Assembly: GCF_000200595.1 (NCBI RefSeq)
Contig: NC_014810.2
Coordinates: 1,188,311-1,252,310 of the forward strand
DNA: 64,000 nucleotides
Direction: 5' to 3'
Source of the DNA: Helicobacter felis ATCC 49179
GTDB lineage: Bacteria > Campylobacterota > Campylobacteria > Campylobacterales > Helicobacteraceae
This document shows, piece by piece, positions 28,528 through 37,912 of this stretch. A program made the translations under genes and the position numbers. Numbering within the stretch: the stretch's first letter is position 1; the number at the start of each line of letters is the position of its first letter. The notes under the pieces are model-generated. The model was not told where the DNA came from. It ran no database searches and saw nothing but the letters and a program-made list of their open reading frames with translations.

Positions 28528-29286
28528 TTGTTATTAAGATTAGTGTTAGGGCTTTTAATTTTAGCTCTAGGACTTGGAGGGGTAGAATTCCCCAAAGACC
28601 CAGTGATTCCTACGATTGATTTATCTTTGAGCGCGCCGCACACACCCACACAATTAGTTACTACTCTAAATGTTGTCTTAGTGCTCACGCTCTTAGTCTT
28701 AGCACCCTCTTTGGTGCTAACAATGACAAGTTTCATCCGCCTGATTGTGGTCTTTTCTTTCTTGCGCACCGCCTTGGGCACGCAACAAACCCCGCCTACA
28801 CAAATTCTAGTTTCTTTAGCCTTGATCCTTACTTTTTTCATTATGGAGCCCACTGCTAAGAAAAGTTACAAGATCGCCATTAAGCCCTATTTGGCCGAAA
28901 AAATTTCCTACACGCAAGCTTTTGAGAGGGGGGTAGTGCCTTTTAAGGAGTTTATGCTCAAAAACACGCGCGAAAAAGATTTGGCCCTCTTTTTTAGAAT
29001 CCGTAACTTAGAAAATCCTAAAGATGTTAATAGCGTGCCCTTGAGTGTCTTAGTGCCCGCTTTTATGATCAGTGAGCTCAAAACCGCTTTTCAGATCGGA
29101 TTTTTACTCTATCTGCCTTTTTTGGTGATTGATATGGTGGTCAGTTCCATTTTAATGGCAATGGGGATGATGATGCTCCCCCCTGTGATGATCTCCTTGC
29201 CCTTTAAAATTCTAGTTTTTATCTTGGTAGATGGCTTCAATCTTTTGATCGAAAACTTGGTAGCTAGTTTCAAGCATATCAGCTAA
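28528..29286 (+). CDS. fliP: Flagellar export apparatus protein FliP
   Basis: FliP is a core membrane subunit of the flagellar type III export gate. I prefer TTG 28528, seven bases behind ACGAGG, giving a 252-residue protein with a cleavable N-terminus (MLLRLVLGLLILALG); an ATG 13 codons earlier (28489) is possible but falls among glmU promoter DNA. Family motifs: LAPSLVLTMTSFIRLIVVFSFLR, SVLVPAFMISELKTAFQIGF and the C-terminal MMMLPPVMISLPFKILVFI (four membrane helices in all). Confidence 0.95.
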   Translation: MLLRLVLGLLILALGLGGVEFPKDPVIPTIDLSLSAPHTPTQLVTTLNVVLVLTLLVLAPSLVLTMTSFIRLIVVFSFLRTALGTQQTPPTQILVSLALILTFFIMEPTAKKSYKIAIKPYLAEKISYTQAFERGVVPFKEFMLKNTREKDLALFFRIRNLENPKDVNSVPLSVLVPAFMISELKTAFQIGFLLYLPFLVIDMVVSSILMAMGMMMLPPVMISLPFKILVFILVDGFNLLIENLVASFKHIS

Positions 29287-29726
29287 GGCCGCCATACATG
29301 CCCTATAAAGTTGGCGCAGAGCAGAACAAGCAGAACTTTAAAAAGAATCTCGCTTTGTGCGTGCATCTGGGCAAAGGCCTGTGTCGTGGTTGCGCCTATG
29401 GCTTGAGCGTGCAAAATATGCGGGGTGTAATAGAAACTAAATAGCGCGATCAAAGCTGTGCTTAGTAAACCCGAGAGTGCAAGCAAAGACTGTCTAGATC
29501 GTTTGAGCAAAAGATACAAGCTATCTAGGCCTAGTAACACGCCTAAGGCGTTCAAAAATGCGTTAGCGCGCACAAAAATACGCCCCATGAGCACCCCTGC
29601 ATCCCCCTGTGAGAGCAGACCGGATTTAAAAATAATGGGAGCAACCCCTGCCCCAGCAAAGAACACCACCCCAACACCCATTCCTAGTCCCAAAAGGATT
29701 AGAACATGCCAAAATCTTAAAAACAT
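29283..29726 (-). CDS. DUF4149 membrane protein
   Basis: It has about 147 residues and four predicted membrane helices (MFLRFWHVLILLGLGMGVGV; then around residues 50-75, 80-100 and 125-145). The ATG at 29726 shares a base with the stop of the outer-membrane protein gene upstream (TAATG), so the two are coupled. DUF4149 proteins have no assigned function. It is convergent with fliP, the stops overlapping by four bases. Confidence 0.75.
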   Translation of the reverse strand: MFLRFWHVLILLGLGMGVGVVFFAGAGVAPIIFKSGLLSQGDAGVLMGRIFVRANAFLNALGVLLGLDSLYLLLKRSRQSLLALSGLLSTALIALFSFYYTPHILHAQAIGATTTQAFAQMHAQSEILFKVLLVLLCANFIGHVWRP

Positions 29727-30379
29727 TAGAATAAAAGGTAATAGGCTACTGTGAACGCCCAATCGCGTTTAAGGCGAATCACACTCTCATTAACCTCTGC
29801 GCCGTTGAAATATTCTGTATAGTTTGCGTTCAACATAGGGACTTTGAAACCTACTTCAATCCCATGATATTTTGTTAAGACGGCGCGCACCCCACCATTA
29901 AACAGCCATTGGAATTTTGTTTGGGGATTACTACCACCCTTGACTGTCCACCAAGTATTAGCTCCCACTGCTATTCCTCCAAAAACACCCAGACTAAATT
30001 CATCCGCATTGATCAGATTGATGAGCAAGTCCAAGCCCACCCCATAAGCCGAGAGATTGAAGCTATTATTAGTGAACGCCACATCATTATTGTAAACAAT
30101 TTTGCCAAAATCAGTGATCCCCCAATTGTAAAAGCCATAATAGCGCAAGCCTATCCAACCCTTTTGTCCAAAAAGTTGGTTGTAGCCCACATGCACCCCA
30201 ACTCCTTGTGTGATAGCATTCTTAGGTATGATAGCACCTGTCTTGCTCTGCCCTAATACTTTCGCTCTAAAGGAGGTCCCTCCCATTTCATACATAGCTC
30301 CTACAAAGAACGCGCTCTTTTCTGCTTGCAACCCCCCCACTAAAGCCCCTAAAAGACTTAAAGTTTTTAAGGTGCGCAT
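29726..30379 (-). CDS. Small Helicobacter outer-membrane protein (Hop/Hor-like)
   Basis: I start at ATG 30379 (MRTLKTLSLLGALVGGLQAEKSAFFVGAMYEMG), a classical signal peptide cut at LQA-EKS; an ATG ten codons earlier has no signal character. The 217-residue precursor has alternating amphipathic strands, and the end (RLKRDWAFTVAYYLLF) resembles the terminal strand of Helicobacter porin-like proteins, with a terminal Phe. The exact Hor/Hof family cannot be named from sequence alone. It is followed by the coupled DUF4149 gene. Confidence 0.75.
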   Translation of the reverse strand: MRTLKTLSLLGALVGGLQAEKSAFFVGAMYEMGGTSFRAKVLGQSKTGAIIPKNAITQGVGVHVGYNQLFGQKGWIGLRYYGFYNWGITDFGKIVYNNDVAFTNNSFNLSAYGVGLDLLINLINADEFSLGVFGGIAVGANTWWTVKGGSNPQTKFQWLFNGGVRAVLTKYHGIEVGFKVPMLNANYTEYFNGAEVNESVIRLKRDWAFTVAYYLLF

Positions 30380-30432
30380 AAAAACTCCTTTTTGTAAACA
30401 TGGAGGCAAAAATCGGGCGAAGTTTATTTATT

Positions 30433-31248
30433 TTAAGCCCGCGTGGCTAATTTACTGATCGCCTCTGCGTGCATGTCATCCATATGAGTGCGTAAAACTT
30501 TAGAATACATGTCTACCAAACGATTAGCCTCAATAAGGCGAGTCATTTCGCGCACGGCGTTAACATTGCTCTTTTCTAAAAATCCTTGATGCACGATGGG
30601 CGCGTTCAATTCCACTCTTTCAGCCATTCTCTCTTGAGGGTAGGTGTATAAATTATTCCCAATTTTTTTTAGTAGTTTTTGGCTCTGAAACCCTACCACA
30701 GCGATATTGCCCCCGGGCACCTCTTCATTACCATCATGAAAAAAGACTGCCCCACTATTGCCCACACTCACACGCGCCCCGGGTAACATCTGAATCCCTC
30801 CCCCGCTCTCAAGCCCCTCGCGACTCAAGACATGGTAACCCTCTTTAGTACTTAAAAACCCTTGCGAATCGATGGTAAAGCTCCCATCACGGGTAAAAGC
30901 GATGCCCTGAGGAGTTTGCACGGCAAAATAGGCATTGGGATCGCTTAGAGCAAAATCCAAATCACCATCTGTTTTTTGCACAGCCCCTAGGCTGTAATCT
31001 GTATAGCGTTCGCTAATGATAGGCACACGATTAAGATTCCTGTTTAAGTACTTTGCCGCCTGTTTTGTTTGATCCTGTAGGGGCAGTTGATCGCGGTAGT
31101 TTTGATAGAGGTGTAAAAAATCTCCCACCACAACATCATCGCGTTTAAATCCATTGGTGTTAAGGTTGGCCAAGTTGTTTGAAATTTGATCCAAGCGGTT
31201 AAACTCTGTAACCATCCCCCCAGTAGCGTCATAATATCCATTTGTCAT
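30433..31248 (-). CDS. Flagellar rod/hook protein, FlgG/FlgF family
   Basis: It has 271 residues. The N-terminal rod motif (RLDQISNNLANLNTNGFKRDD) and the C-terminal VREMTRLIEANRLVDMYSKV helix are the FlgG/FlgF/FlgE hook-basal body signatures, which pack together in the axial structure. The short mid-domain and length fit FlgG or FlgF. It resembles the second FlgG-like gene of H. pylori (HP1092) more than the main distal-rod FlgG, judging by the NLNTNGFKRDD and KYLNRNLNRVP segments. The start MTNGYYDATGGM lacks a signal peptide, as expected for a type III export substrate. Confidence 0.88.
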   Translation of the reverse strand: MTNGYYDATGGMVTEFNRLDQISNNLANLNTNGFKRDDVVVGDFLHLYQNYRDQLPLQDQTKQAAKYLNRNLNRVPIISERYTDYSLGAVQKTDGDLDFALSDPNAYFAVQTPQGIAFTRDGSFTIDSQGFLSTKEGYHVLSREGLESGGGIQMLPGARVSVGNSGAVFFHDGNEEVPGGNIAVVGFQSQKLLKKIGNNLYTYPQERMAERVELNAPIVHQGFLEKSNVNAVREMTRLIEANRLVDMYSKVLRTHMDDMHAEAISKLATRA

Positions 31249-31298
31249 GTGAACTCCTTGTATGTGCTATATTATAGCCAAAAAGATCAAGGGGACAC

Positions 31299-31871
31299 AT
31301 GCAAGAGAGCATTATGCATTTCCAACATCTATTTTCCACTTGGGGGTATCTCTTGCTCTTTGTCTATTCTTTAGGAAGTGGCTATGTGGGGATTGTGGCC
31401 GCTGCTATTTTGAGTTCTATGGGAGCGATGAATATTACTATGAGTATTCTTGTGGCGGGCGTGGGCAATTTTGTAGGGAGTATGGGGTTGGCTTTGTTGG
31501 TGCGCACCCAAAAAAAAGGCTTCTATGTTTATTTTTCTAAACACCGGCGTAAATTCGCCCTCGTGCATATATGGTTGCAAAAGTATGGGGTGTGGTTGAT
31601 TTTGGGTAATAAATATATTTATGGGATCAAGAGTGCTTTACCCCTAGCCATTGGTTTTAGCAAATATGATCTAAAAAAGTTTGCGCTGTTAAATGCGTTA
31701 GCGTGCGTGCTTTGGGCCTGTCTTGTAGGTCTAGTGGCCTTTTATGCTAGCGCGTGGGTGAGTCGTTTGGCCGATACTCTAAGTGGGTATGCCTACCTTG
31801 TGCCTGTGGGTGTTGGTATGTTGCTCATAGGTCTTTGGTGGGTGTTAAAAAAGGTGAGTGCGAAAGTTTAG
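31299..31871 (+). CDS. DedA family membrane protein
   Basis: It has 190 residues and four or five hydrophobic helices. The central GNKYIYGIKSALPLAIGFSKYDLKKF matches the DedA/VTT region with its conserved Arg/Lys-G...P...AG pattern, and HIWLQKYGVWLILG precedes it. DedA proteins are linked to undecaprenyl-phosphate or phospholipid recycling and membrane potential. ATG 31299 follows AAGGGG; ATG 31314 is an alternative. Confidence 0.8.
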   Translation: MQESIMHFQHLFSTWGYLLLFVYSLGSGYVGIVAAAILSSMGAMNITMSILVAGVGNFVGSMGLALLVRTQKKGFYVYFSKHRRKFALVHIWLQKYGVWLILGNKYIYGIKSALPLAIGFSKYDLKKFALLNALACVLWACLVGLVAFYASAWVSRLADTLSGYAYLVPVGVGMLLIGLWWVLKKVSAKV

Positions 31872-31920
31872 TCAAAATTGCCATGAAAATGCTAGGATTC
31901 ATCTCTTTTAAGGAGAAAAC

Positions 31921-32076
31921 ATGAGCAAATTACTTTCTTTGGGCTTAGTGCTGTTGTTATTGAGTGGTTGTTGTCAGTGCCCCACTAATCCCACAACCCC
32001 TACCAAAAAACACAAACAACATAAAAAACCCCCCAAAGTCGCCCCCAATGATGGTGAACCCCCACAAGTCGAGTAG
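31921..32076 (+). CDS. 51-residue lipoprotein
   Basis: ATG 31921 follows AAGGAG closely. MSKLLSLGLVLLLLSGCC is a lipoprotein signal with lipobox LLSGC (Cys17 lipidated). The mature part is only 35 residues, rich in Pro, Lys and His (PTKKHKQHKKPPK). It cannot be assigned to a family; small basic lipoproteins like this could anchor or bind metal, but that is speculation. selB starts one or two bases after its stop. Confidence 0.75.
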   Translation: MSKLLSLGLVLLLLSGCCQCPTNPTTPTKKHKQHKKPPKVAPNDGEPPQVE

Positions 32077-32077
32077 C

Positions 32078-33913
32078 GTGGCTGTAAAGGAGGCGTATTT
32101 TTTATTAGGGGTGTGTGGGCATGTTGACCATGGCAAAAGCGCGCTGATCAAAGCTTTGAGCGGGTTTGAGGGGGACACGAGCACCCAAGAGCAAGAGAGA
32201 GGGATGACCATTGATCTAAGCTTTAGCCATCTTAGAGGGGCGCAGCGCACCTTAGGATTTGTAGATGTCCCGGGGCATCAAAGTTTGGTAGCGACCATGA
32301 TTTCTGGGAGTTTTGCCCTAGATTTGGCTCTATTGGTGGTCGATGCCCTAGAGGGCATTAAGGCGCAGACTTTGGAGCATTTATTGGTGCTGTCTATCCT
32401 GCGTATCCCTGTACTTGTAGTGATCAGCAAAATAGATCGCTGTCCTCAAACCCAAGAGTTAGAAAAAGCCATTTCTAGCGCGCTTGAAGAATACCAGCTA
32501 AACACTCTAGGACTTTTTAAATGCAGTATTTACGATCCTAGTAGTCTTGAAGTGCTCAAAAACTTCTTGCTAACTCATCCATTCTCTAAACAAACCCAAG
32601 ATAACGCGCTTAAAGACCTCTTTAGACTTTATATCGATCGCGTGTTTGTGGTGGCAGGACGGGGTGTAGCTGTGAGTGGGACCTTGCTAGGTGGAGAGAT
32701 TAAAACCGGGCAAGTGGCTTATATCCCCGCTTTAGAAAAAGCGATTCGTATCAAAGCCCTACACCAACACGGCGTTGAGGTAGCCCAAGCGCATGCCCAC
32801 CAACGCGCCGCCCTGTTGCTAGGCGATGTGAAAATTACAGAAATACAAGTAGGCATGTTCTTAAGTCAAAAAGGAGTGTTGCGTGGTTTTAGTGCGTTAG
32901 ATGTGCAACTCTTACCGCCCAAAAACGCCCCCGCGCTCAAGCATAATCAAGAGGTGCAGGTGCAATTAGGCACGCTCAAATGCAACGCTAAGGTTTTACT
33001 TTTAAGCCCCCCTTTTGCTACTCTTATTTTTAATTTAAAAGTTTTTGCCTGTTTTTACGATCGTTTGATTTTAAGTTGCTCTGGGCGGGTGTGGGGAGGC
33101 GCGTTAGTGTTAAACCCCATTATCGATCCGCTCAAAAAACCCCTTAAAATCGCTTTACTTCAGGCGTTGGCGGTGCAAAATTGGACTGAGGCTTTTAGTC
33201 TACTAAGCCAAGCACACAAAAAGGGTTTTGGACTTCTCTCTTGCTTGCAACGCTTTGGGCGCAACCACGCCCAAGCCCTAGAAATTGCCAAAGAAATCCC
33301 TCACGCGATTTTAGATTCTCAAGCGATGGTGCTCTATCCTGACACCGCCCTAGAAAACCTCAAGCGCAAAATCCATGAGATTTATAGCCATAACCCTTAT
33401 GCTCTTTTGAGTGTCAAGGGCTTATGCGCTATGCATAGTCATATCAGCGCACACCTAGCTACCCTAGCTTTTGAAGCCCTACAAAAAGCCCATTTTTTAG
33501 AGAAATCCGGAGGGCTTTGGGTGCGCAAAGGCGTGCCACTCAAGCAGGCGCAAACAAAAGTGCAAGACACGCTTTATAAACACATTGAGCAGGCTAAATA
33601 CGCCCCCCAAGCTCCCTACAATCTCTACGACTTATTGAACATCGATCGCGTGGTTGGGGATAGCGCGCTCAAATCTCTCTGCCATGCCCGTAAAATTGTG
33701 CGCTTGTGTCATAATGTGTTTGTGGCTTACGGGGTTTTACAAGAGGTTTTAGCATTGATGGAGCAACTTCTAAAAAATCATGGCTATTTAGACATTGCCC
33801 TTTTAAAAACACGCCTCCCTCTCTCGCGTAAATTTCTCATCGCCTACCTAGAATATTTTGATAGCTTAGGCAAAACCATCAACACACAGGGTAAACGCAC
33901 CTTAAAATCTTAA
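32078..33913 (+). CDS. selB: Selenocysteine-specific elongation factor SelB
   Basis: SelB delivers Sec-tRNA to UGA codons marked by a SECIS hairpin. The GTPase domain has GVCGHVDHGKS, DVPGHQ and SKID, with MTIDLSFSHL in switch I, and the roughly 600-residue length with a C-terminal winged-helix region (LARALEYFDSLGK-like end) distinguishes SelB from EF-Tu. I prefer GTG 32078, just after the lipoprotein stop; ATG 32051 (in frame, inside the lipoprotein gene) is an alternative. H. pylori lacks selB. selA is not in the window, and the gene is followed by glpD. Confidence 0.92.
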   Translation: MAVKEAYFLLGVCGHVDHGKSALIKALSGFEGDTSTQEQERGMTIDLSFSHLRGAQRTLGFVDVPGHQSLVATMISGSFALDLALLVVDALEGIKAQTLEHLLVLSILRIPVLVVISKIDRCPQTQELEKAISSALEEYQLNTLGLFKCSIYDPSSLEVLKNFLLTHPFSKQTQDNALKDLFRLYIDRVFVVAGRGVAVSGTLLGGEIKTGQVAYIPALEKAIRIKALHQHGVEVAQAHAHQRAALLLGDVKITEIQVGMFLSQKGVLRGFSALDVQLLPPKNAPALKHNQEVQVQLGTLKCNAKVLLLSPPFATLIFNLKVFACFYDRLILSCSGRVWGGALVLNPIIDPLKKPLKIALLQALAVQNWTEAFSLLSQAHKKGFGLLSCLQRFGRNHAQALEIAKEIPHAILDSQAMVLYPDTALENLKRKIHEIYSHNPYALLSVKGLCAMHSHISAHLATLAFEALQKAHFLEKSGGLWVRKGVPLKQAQTKVQDTLYKHIEQAKYAPQAPYNLYDLLNIDRVVGDSALKSLCHARKIVRLCHNVFVAYGVLQEVLALMEQLLKNHGYLDIALLKTRLPLSRKFLIAYLEYFDSLGKTINTQGKRTLKS

Positions 33914-33923
33914 AAGGAATAAC

Positions 33924-35480
33924 ATGCAACGCACTGATCAGCTAAATCATCTTAATAAAGATTTATGGGATGTGATCATTATTGGGGGCGGGGCAACTGG
34001 ACTAGGAATCGCCCTAGATAGCACCACGAGGGGCTATAAAACTCTGCTCTTGGAGCGCAAGGATTTTACGCATGGGACTTCTAGCCGCTCGACTAAATTA
34101 TTGCATGGAGGGGTGCGCTATTTGGCTCAGGGAAATTTTTCGCTGGTCTATGAGGCTTTACATGAAAGAAATTATCTTATTCAAAACGCCCCTCATCTGT
34201 GCCGCTCTCAGGCGTTTATTATCCCTTGTGCAAATTTTTTACAAACCCTCTTTTATGGTTTTGGTCTTAAAATTTATGCTCTAATGGCAGGCAAGTTAAA
34301 CCCCAAACCTAGTAGTATCCTCTCCCAAGAAAAAGCCCGCTTGGCTCTGCCAGCTATCCTAGAAAATAAGCTTACTAGTGGAGTGCGCTACTATGATGGG
34401 CAATTTGATGACGCGCGGCTAGGAATCACCCTAGCTCTAAGCGCGCATGCCCATGGGGCTACTCTCATTAATTACATGGAGGTGCTAAAACTTCTCCAAG
34501 ATGATCATCAAAAAATTTGTGGGGTGGTGGCACGCGATAACATTTGTGCTAAAACTTACACCCTGCGCGCCAAGGTGGTGATCAACGCTACGGGCGTTTT
34601 TACCAACCCCATTAACAAAATGGACCCCAGCACACAGGAAAACCACATCACCCCCAGTCAGGGCGTGCATTTGGTCTTCGATCGTAAATTTTTGCCCACA
34701 GACAACGCCTTGATCATTCCTAAAACCTCCGATGGCAGGGTGCTTTTTGCCATTCCCTGGCATGATAAGCTCGTAGTAGGCACCACAGACACCCCCATTC
34801 AAGAAGTTAAAGATAATCCCCTCCCCCTAGAAGAGGAGATAAAATTCTTGCTCGACACTCTGAAAGATTATTTAAAAAACCCCCCACAAAGATCAGACAT
34901 TCTCTCTTGCTTTGCAGGGCTTAGACCCTTGATTGCTACAGGCAATACAGAGACAAAAAAAGCCCCCCGCAATCATAAAATCTATATCTCCCCTAACCAT
35001 TTAGTCCATATCAATGGAGGGAAATGGACCACTTACCGCTACATGGCTCAAGAAACTTTAAATGCCTGTATCCAAAAACAACTCTTGCCTAGCAAGCCCT
35101 GTATCACTAAAACCCTAAAACTTTATGGCTACTGCCAAGATTCTCTCCCCGAGCATTTGCGCGTCTATGGCACGGATGCGCACAAAATCTTAGACTTCCA
35201 AGCTCAAAACTCCACCCTAGCCCAACCAATCCACCCCAACTACCCCTACACTTTTGCCCAAGTGTCGCATGCCCTCCAACATGAAATGGCACAGAGTGTA
35301 GAAGATGTTCTTTCTAGGCGCATACGCCTTTTATTCTTGGACGCTAAAGCTGCTTATGAGAGCGCGCCTAGCGTAGCGCAATTTATGGGGGAGTATTTGG
35401 GCTGGGATCAAACAAAAATCGCTCAAGAAATCCAAAGCTTCCAAGATTTGGCTAAGGCACATCTCATCACAAAGGATTAA
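33924..35480 (+). CDS. glpD: FAD-dependent glycerol-3-phosphate dehydrogenase
   Basis: GlpD oxidises sn-glycerol-3-phosphate to dihydroxyacetone phosphate at the inner membrane, passing electrons to the quinone pool. The 518 residues show the FAD dinucleotide fold [17 protein letters not shown], the [15 protein letters not shown] motif and [13 protein letters not shown]. It stands 10 bases after selB and one base before glpK, so glpD-glpK-glpF form an operon for glycerol uptake and use. Confidence 0.95.
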   Translation: MQRTDQLNHLNKDLWDVIIIGGGATGLGIALDSTTRGYKTLLLERKDFTHGTSSRSTKLLHGGVRYLAQGNFSLVYEALHERNYLIQNAPHLCRSQAFIIPCANFLQTLFYGFGLKIYALMAGKLNPKPSSILSQEKARLALPAILENKLTSGVRYYDGQFDDARLGITLALSAHAHGATLINYMEVLKLLQDDHQKICGVVARDNICAKTYTLRAKVVINATGVFTNPINKMDPSTQENHITPSQGVHLVFDRKFLPTDNALIIPKTSDGRVLFAIPWHDKLVVGTTDTPIQEVKDNPLPLEEEIKFLLDTLKDYLKNPPQRSDILSCFAGLRPLIATGNTETKKAPRNHKIYISPNHLVHINGGKWTTYRYMAQETLNACIQKQLLPSKPCITKTLKLYGYCQDSLPEHLRVYGTDAHKILDFQAQNSTLAQPIHPNYPYTFAQVSHALQHEMAQSVEDVLSRRIRLLFLDAKAAYESAPSVAQFMGEYLGWDQTKIAQEIQSFQDLAKAHLITKD

Positions 35481-35481
35481 T

Positions 35482-36969
35482 ATGCAACAATACCTCATGG
35501 CTTTAGATCAGGGCACCACCTCATCAAGGACGCTCATTTTTAACAAACAAGGGCAGGTGGTCTCTATCGCGCAAAAACCCTTTAGCCAATTTTTCCCTAA
35601 GTCCGGCTGGGTAGAACATGACGCTAAAGAAATTTGGGCAACACAGATTGCTACTTTAACGGAAGCTTTAGCCAAAGCGGGCTTAGACGCTAAACAAATT
35701 GCTGCCATTGGGATCACTAACCAACGCGAAACCACCATTATATGGGATCGCCACACGGGCGAGCCCATTCATAACGCCATTGTTTGGCAGGATCGGCGCA
35801 CCGCCGATCTGTGCGAAACTCTTAAAAAAACCCACGCCTCTATGATTCAAGCCAAGACGGGGCTAGTGATCGATGCTTATTTTTCTGCCACTAAAATTGC
35901 TTGGCTTTTAGATCATATCAAGGGAGCGCGGCTTAGAGCAGAAAAGGGGGATCTGTGCTTTGGCACCATAGATACTTGGTTAGTCTATAACCTCACTAAG
36001 GGCAAGGTGCATGTGAGTGATGTGAGCAATGCGAGCCGCACCATGCTTTATAATATCCACACTCTGCAGTGGGATAGAGAGCTCCTAGAGCTCTTTAATA
36101 TCCCCCCCAGCCTGCTACCAGAAGTCAAATCCTCGAGTGAAATTTATGGGCATTCCGCCACGCGCTGGGTGGAGAGTGCCATTCCAATTGCGGGCATTGC
36201 CGGGGATCAACAAGCCGCGCTCTTTGGGCAAATGTGCGTGGAACCGGGCATGGTGAAAAGCACTTATGGAACGGGTTGTTTTTTACTCATGCACACCGGA
36301 GAAACCCCCGTTACTAGCCAAAACCACCTTTTAAGCACGATCGCTTGGCAGATTGGGGGTAAAACCCATTACGCCCTAGAGGGGGGCGTGTTTGTAGGCG
36401 GAGCGGCAATCCAGTGGCTAAGAGATGGAGCAAGAATGATTCGCACCGCTGCAGATATTAATAATTTAGCCGCCACGGTGGAGGATAATGGCGGGGTTTA
36501 CTGCGTGCCTGCTCTCACAGGACTAGGCGCGCCTTACTGGGATCAATATGCTAGAGGGGGCATTTTTGGGATCAGTCGAGGGACTACAGATGGGCATATC
36601 GCACGAGCGATCCTAGAGGGAATTGCCTTTCAGGTGCATGACATCATCAAAGAGATGGAAAAGGATGCTGGGCACCCTTCTAGGGAAATTCGCGTGGATG
36701 GGGGGGCGAGTGTGAGCGATTCTTTAATGCAAATCCAAGCAGATATTTTAAACACCCCCATTATCCGTCCCCAAAACACCGAAACCACCGCGATGGGCGC
36801 GGGCTATTTGGCAGGCTTGGCAGTGGGCTTTTATAAAGATTTAGAGGAAATCAAATCTTTGTGGGCGATCAATCAAACTTTCAACCCCAAACTTGAGAGG
36901 GCAAAGGTGGAGGAAATGTTGCACTTTTGGCAAAAAGCTATTCAGGGTGTGAGAGCGTGGCTAGCTTAA
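35482..36969 (+). CDS. glpK: Glycerol kinase
   Basis: It phosphorylates glycerol with ATP, trapping it for GlpD. The 495 residues begin [16 protein letters not shown] (phosphate loop of the FGGY kinases) and include [21 protein letters not shown] and the C-terminal FGGY-type signature [13 protein letters not shown]. It lies between glpD and glpF with almost no spacing. Confidence 0.97.
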   Translation: MQQYLMALDQGTTSSRTLIFNKQGQVVSIAQKPFSQFFPKSGWVEHDAKEIWATQIATLTEALAKAGLDAKQIAAIGITNQRETTIIWDRHTGEPIHNAIVWQDRRTADLCETLKKTHASMIQAKTGLVIDAYFSATKIAWLLDHIKGARLRAEKGDLCFGTIDTWLVYNLTKGKVHVSDVSNASRTMLYNIHTLQWDRELLELFNIPPSLLPEVKSSSEIYGHSATRWVESAIPIAGIAGDQQAALFGQMCVEPGMVKSTYGTGCFLLMHTGETPVTSQNHLLSTIAWQIGGKTHYALEGGVFVGGAAIQWLRDGARMIRTAADINNLAATVEDNGGVYCVPALTGLGAPYWDQYARGGIFGISRGTTDGHIARAILEGIAFQVHDIIKEMEKDAGHPSREIRVDGGASVSDSLMQIQADILNTPIIRPQNTETTAMGAGYLAGLAVGFYKDLEEIKSLWAINQTFNPKLERAKVEEMLHFWQKAIQGVRAWLA

Positions 36970-36978
36970 GGGGGACAT

Positions 36979-37722
36979 GTGGAAATTCTTATCTATGAAA
37001 TTTTGGGCACAGCCCTTTTAATTTTGCTAGGTAATGGCGTGGTCGCGGCGTGTTGTTTGGAGGGCACTAAGTGCGGGAATTTGGGCGGACCGGCTCAATG
37101 GATGGTGATCACAACTGCGTGGGGGTTTGCAGTGTTTGTAGGGGTGGTGGTCGCTGGTCCTCATAGCGGGGCGCATTTAAATCCGGTTATCACAATTAGT
37201 TTAGCTCTACTAGGCAAGGTTTCTTGGGGGAGTGTGTGGCTTTACTTGGTGGGGCAATTTGTAGGGGCGATGCTAGGGGCGTTGCTCGTTTATGCCATTT
37301 ATTACGATCACTTCAAAATCACCACAGATGAGGGCGCAAAGCGGGCGTGTTTTTGCACAGAACCTGCCCTTAGAAACTACGCTTCTAATTTTTTAAGTGA
37401 GGCTTTGGGGGCGTTTGTGCTAGTCTTTGTGGTGTTGCACATCGCCAATTCCTCAATTTCCATTGCTGAGGATGCGCATGCTAAAATCGGGCTAGGTAGT
37501 ATTGGCGCGTTGCCTGTAGCTTTGCTAGTGTGGGCAATTGGGCTTAGTTTGGGTTCTACAACCGGCTATGCGATCAACCCAGCAAGGGACATGGGACCTA
37601 GAATTGTGCTAGCACTCCTACCCCTTAAGGTTTCTGCGGATTTTTCTTATAGCTGGATTCCTTTCTTTGCCCCCTTTGTGGGAGGAATCTTGGCTACAGG
37701 GTTAAAGATGTTCTTAGCTTAG
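36979..37722 (+). CDS. glpF: Glycerol uptake facilitator (aquaglyceroporin)
   Basis: This is a 247-residue MIP-family channel with six membrane helices and two re-entrant loops. The second loop has the canonical NPA (AINPARDMGPR, with the Asp after Arg that marks glycerol facilitators). The first reads NPV (HLNPVITI) where most members have NPA. It starts at GTG 36979 behind AAGGGGGA. It is the last gene of glpDKF. The 190 bases after it (37723-37912) contain no gene that I can see. Confidence 0.93.
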   Translation: MEILIYEILGTALLILLGNGVVAACCLEGTKCGNLGGPAQWMVITTAWGFAVFVGVVVAGPHSGAHLNPVITISLALLGKVSWGSVWLYLVGQFVGAMLGALLVYAIYYDHFKITTDEGAKRACFCTEPALRNYASNFLSEALGAFVLVFVVLHIANSSISIAEDAHAKIGLGSIGALPVALLVWAIGLSLGSTTGYAINPARDMGPRIVLALLPLKVSADFSYSWIPFFAPFVGGILATGLKMFLA

Positions 37723-37912
37723 CTCACCCTCCAAACTCAATGATCATAGCAGGTCCGCCATAGGTTTATGCAATCCTCAACCTTTCATAAGCACTCGCGC
37801 GATCTTGGCTACCTTTTTGTACTCCCTTGCCTGCCTTGATTCTCTCTTTAAAGGCTATATGCTCAAGAACTGCCACGCTCAAGTTTTTTTTAAAAAACAT
37901 GTGGCTTTAAAT

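Noticed and set aside
37723-37912. Small gene or RNA after glpF
   Set aside because: No start with a ribosome binding site and no stable hairpin visible.
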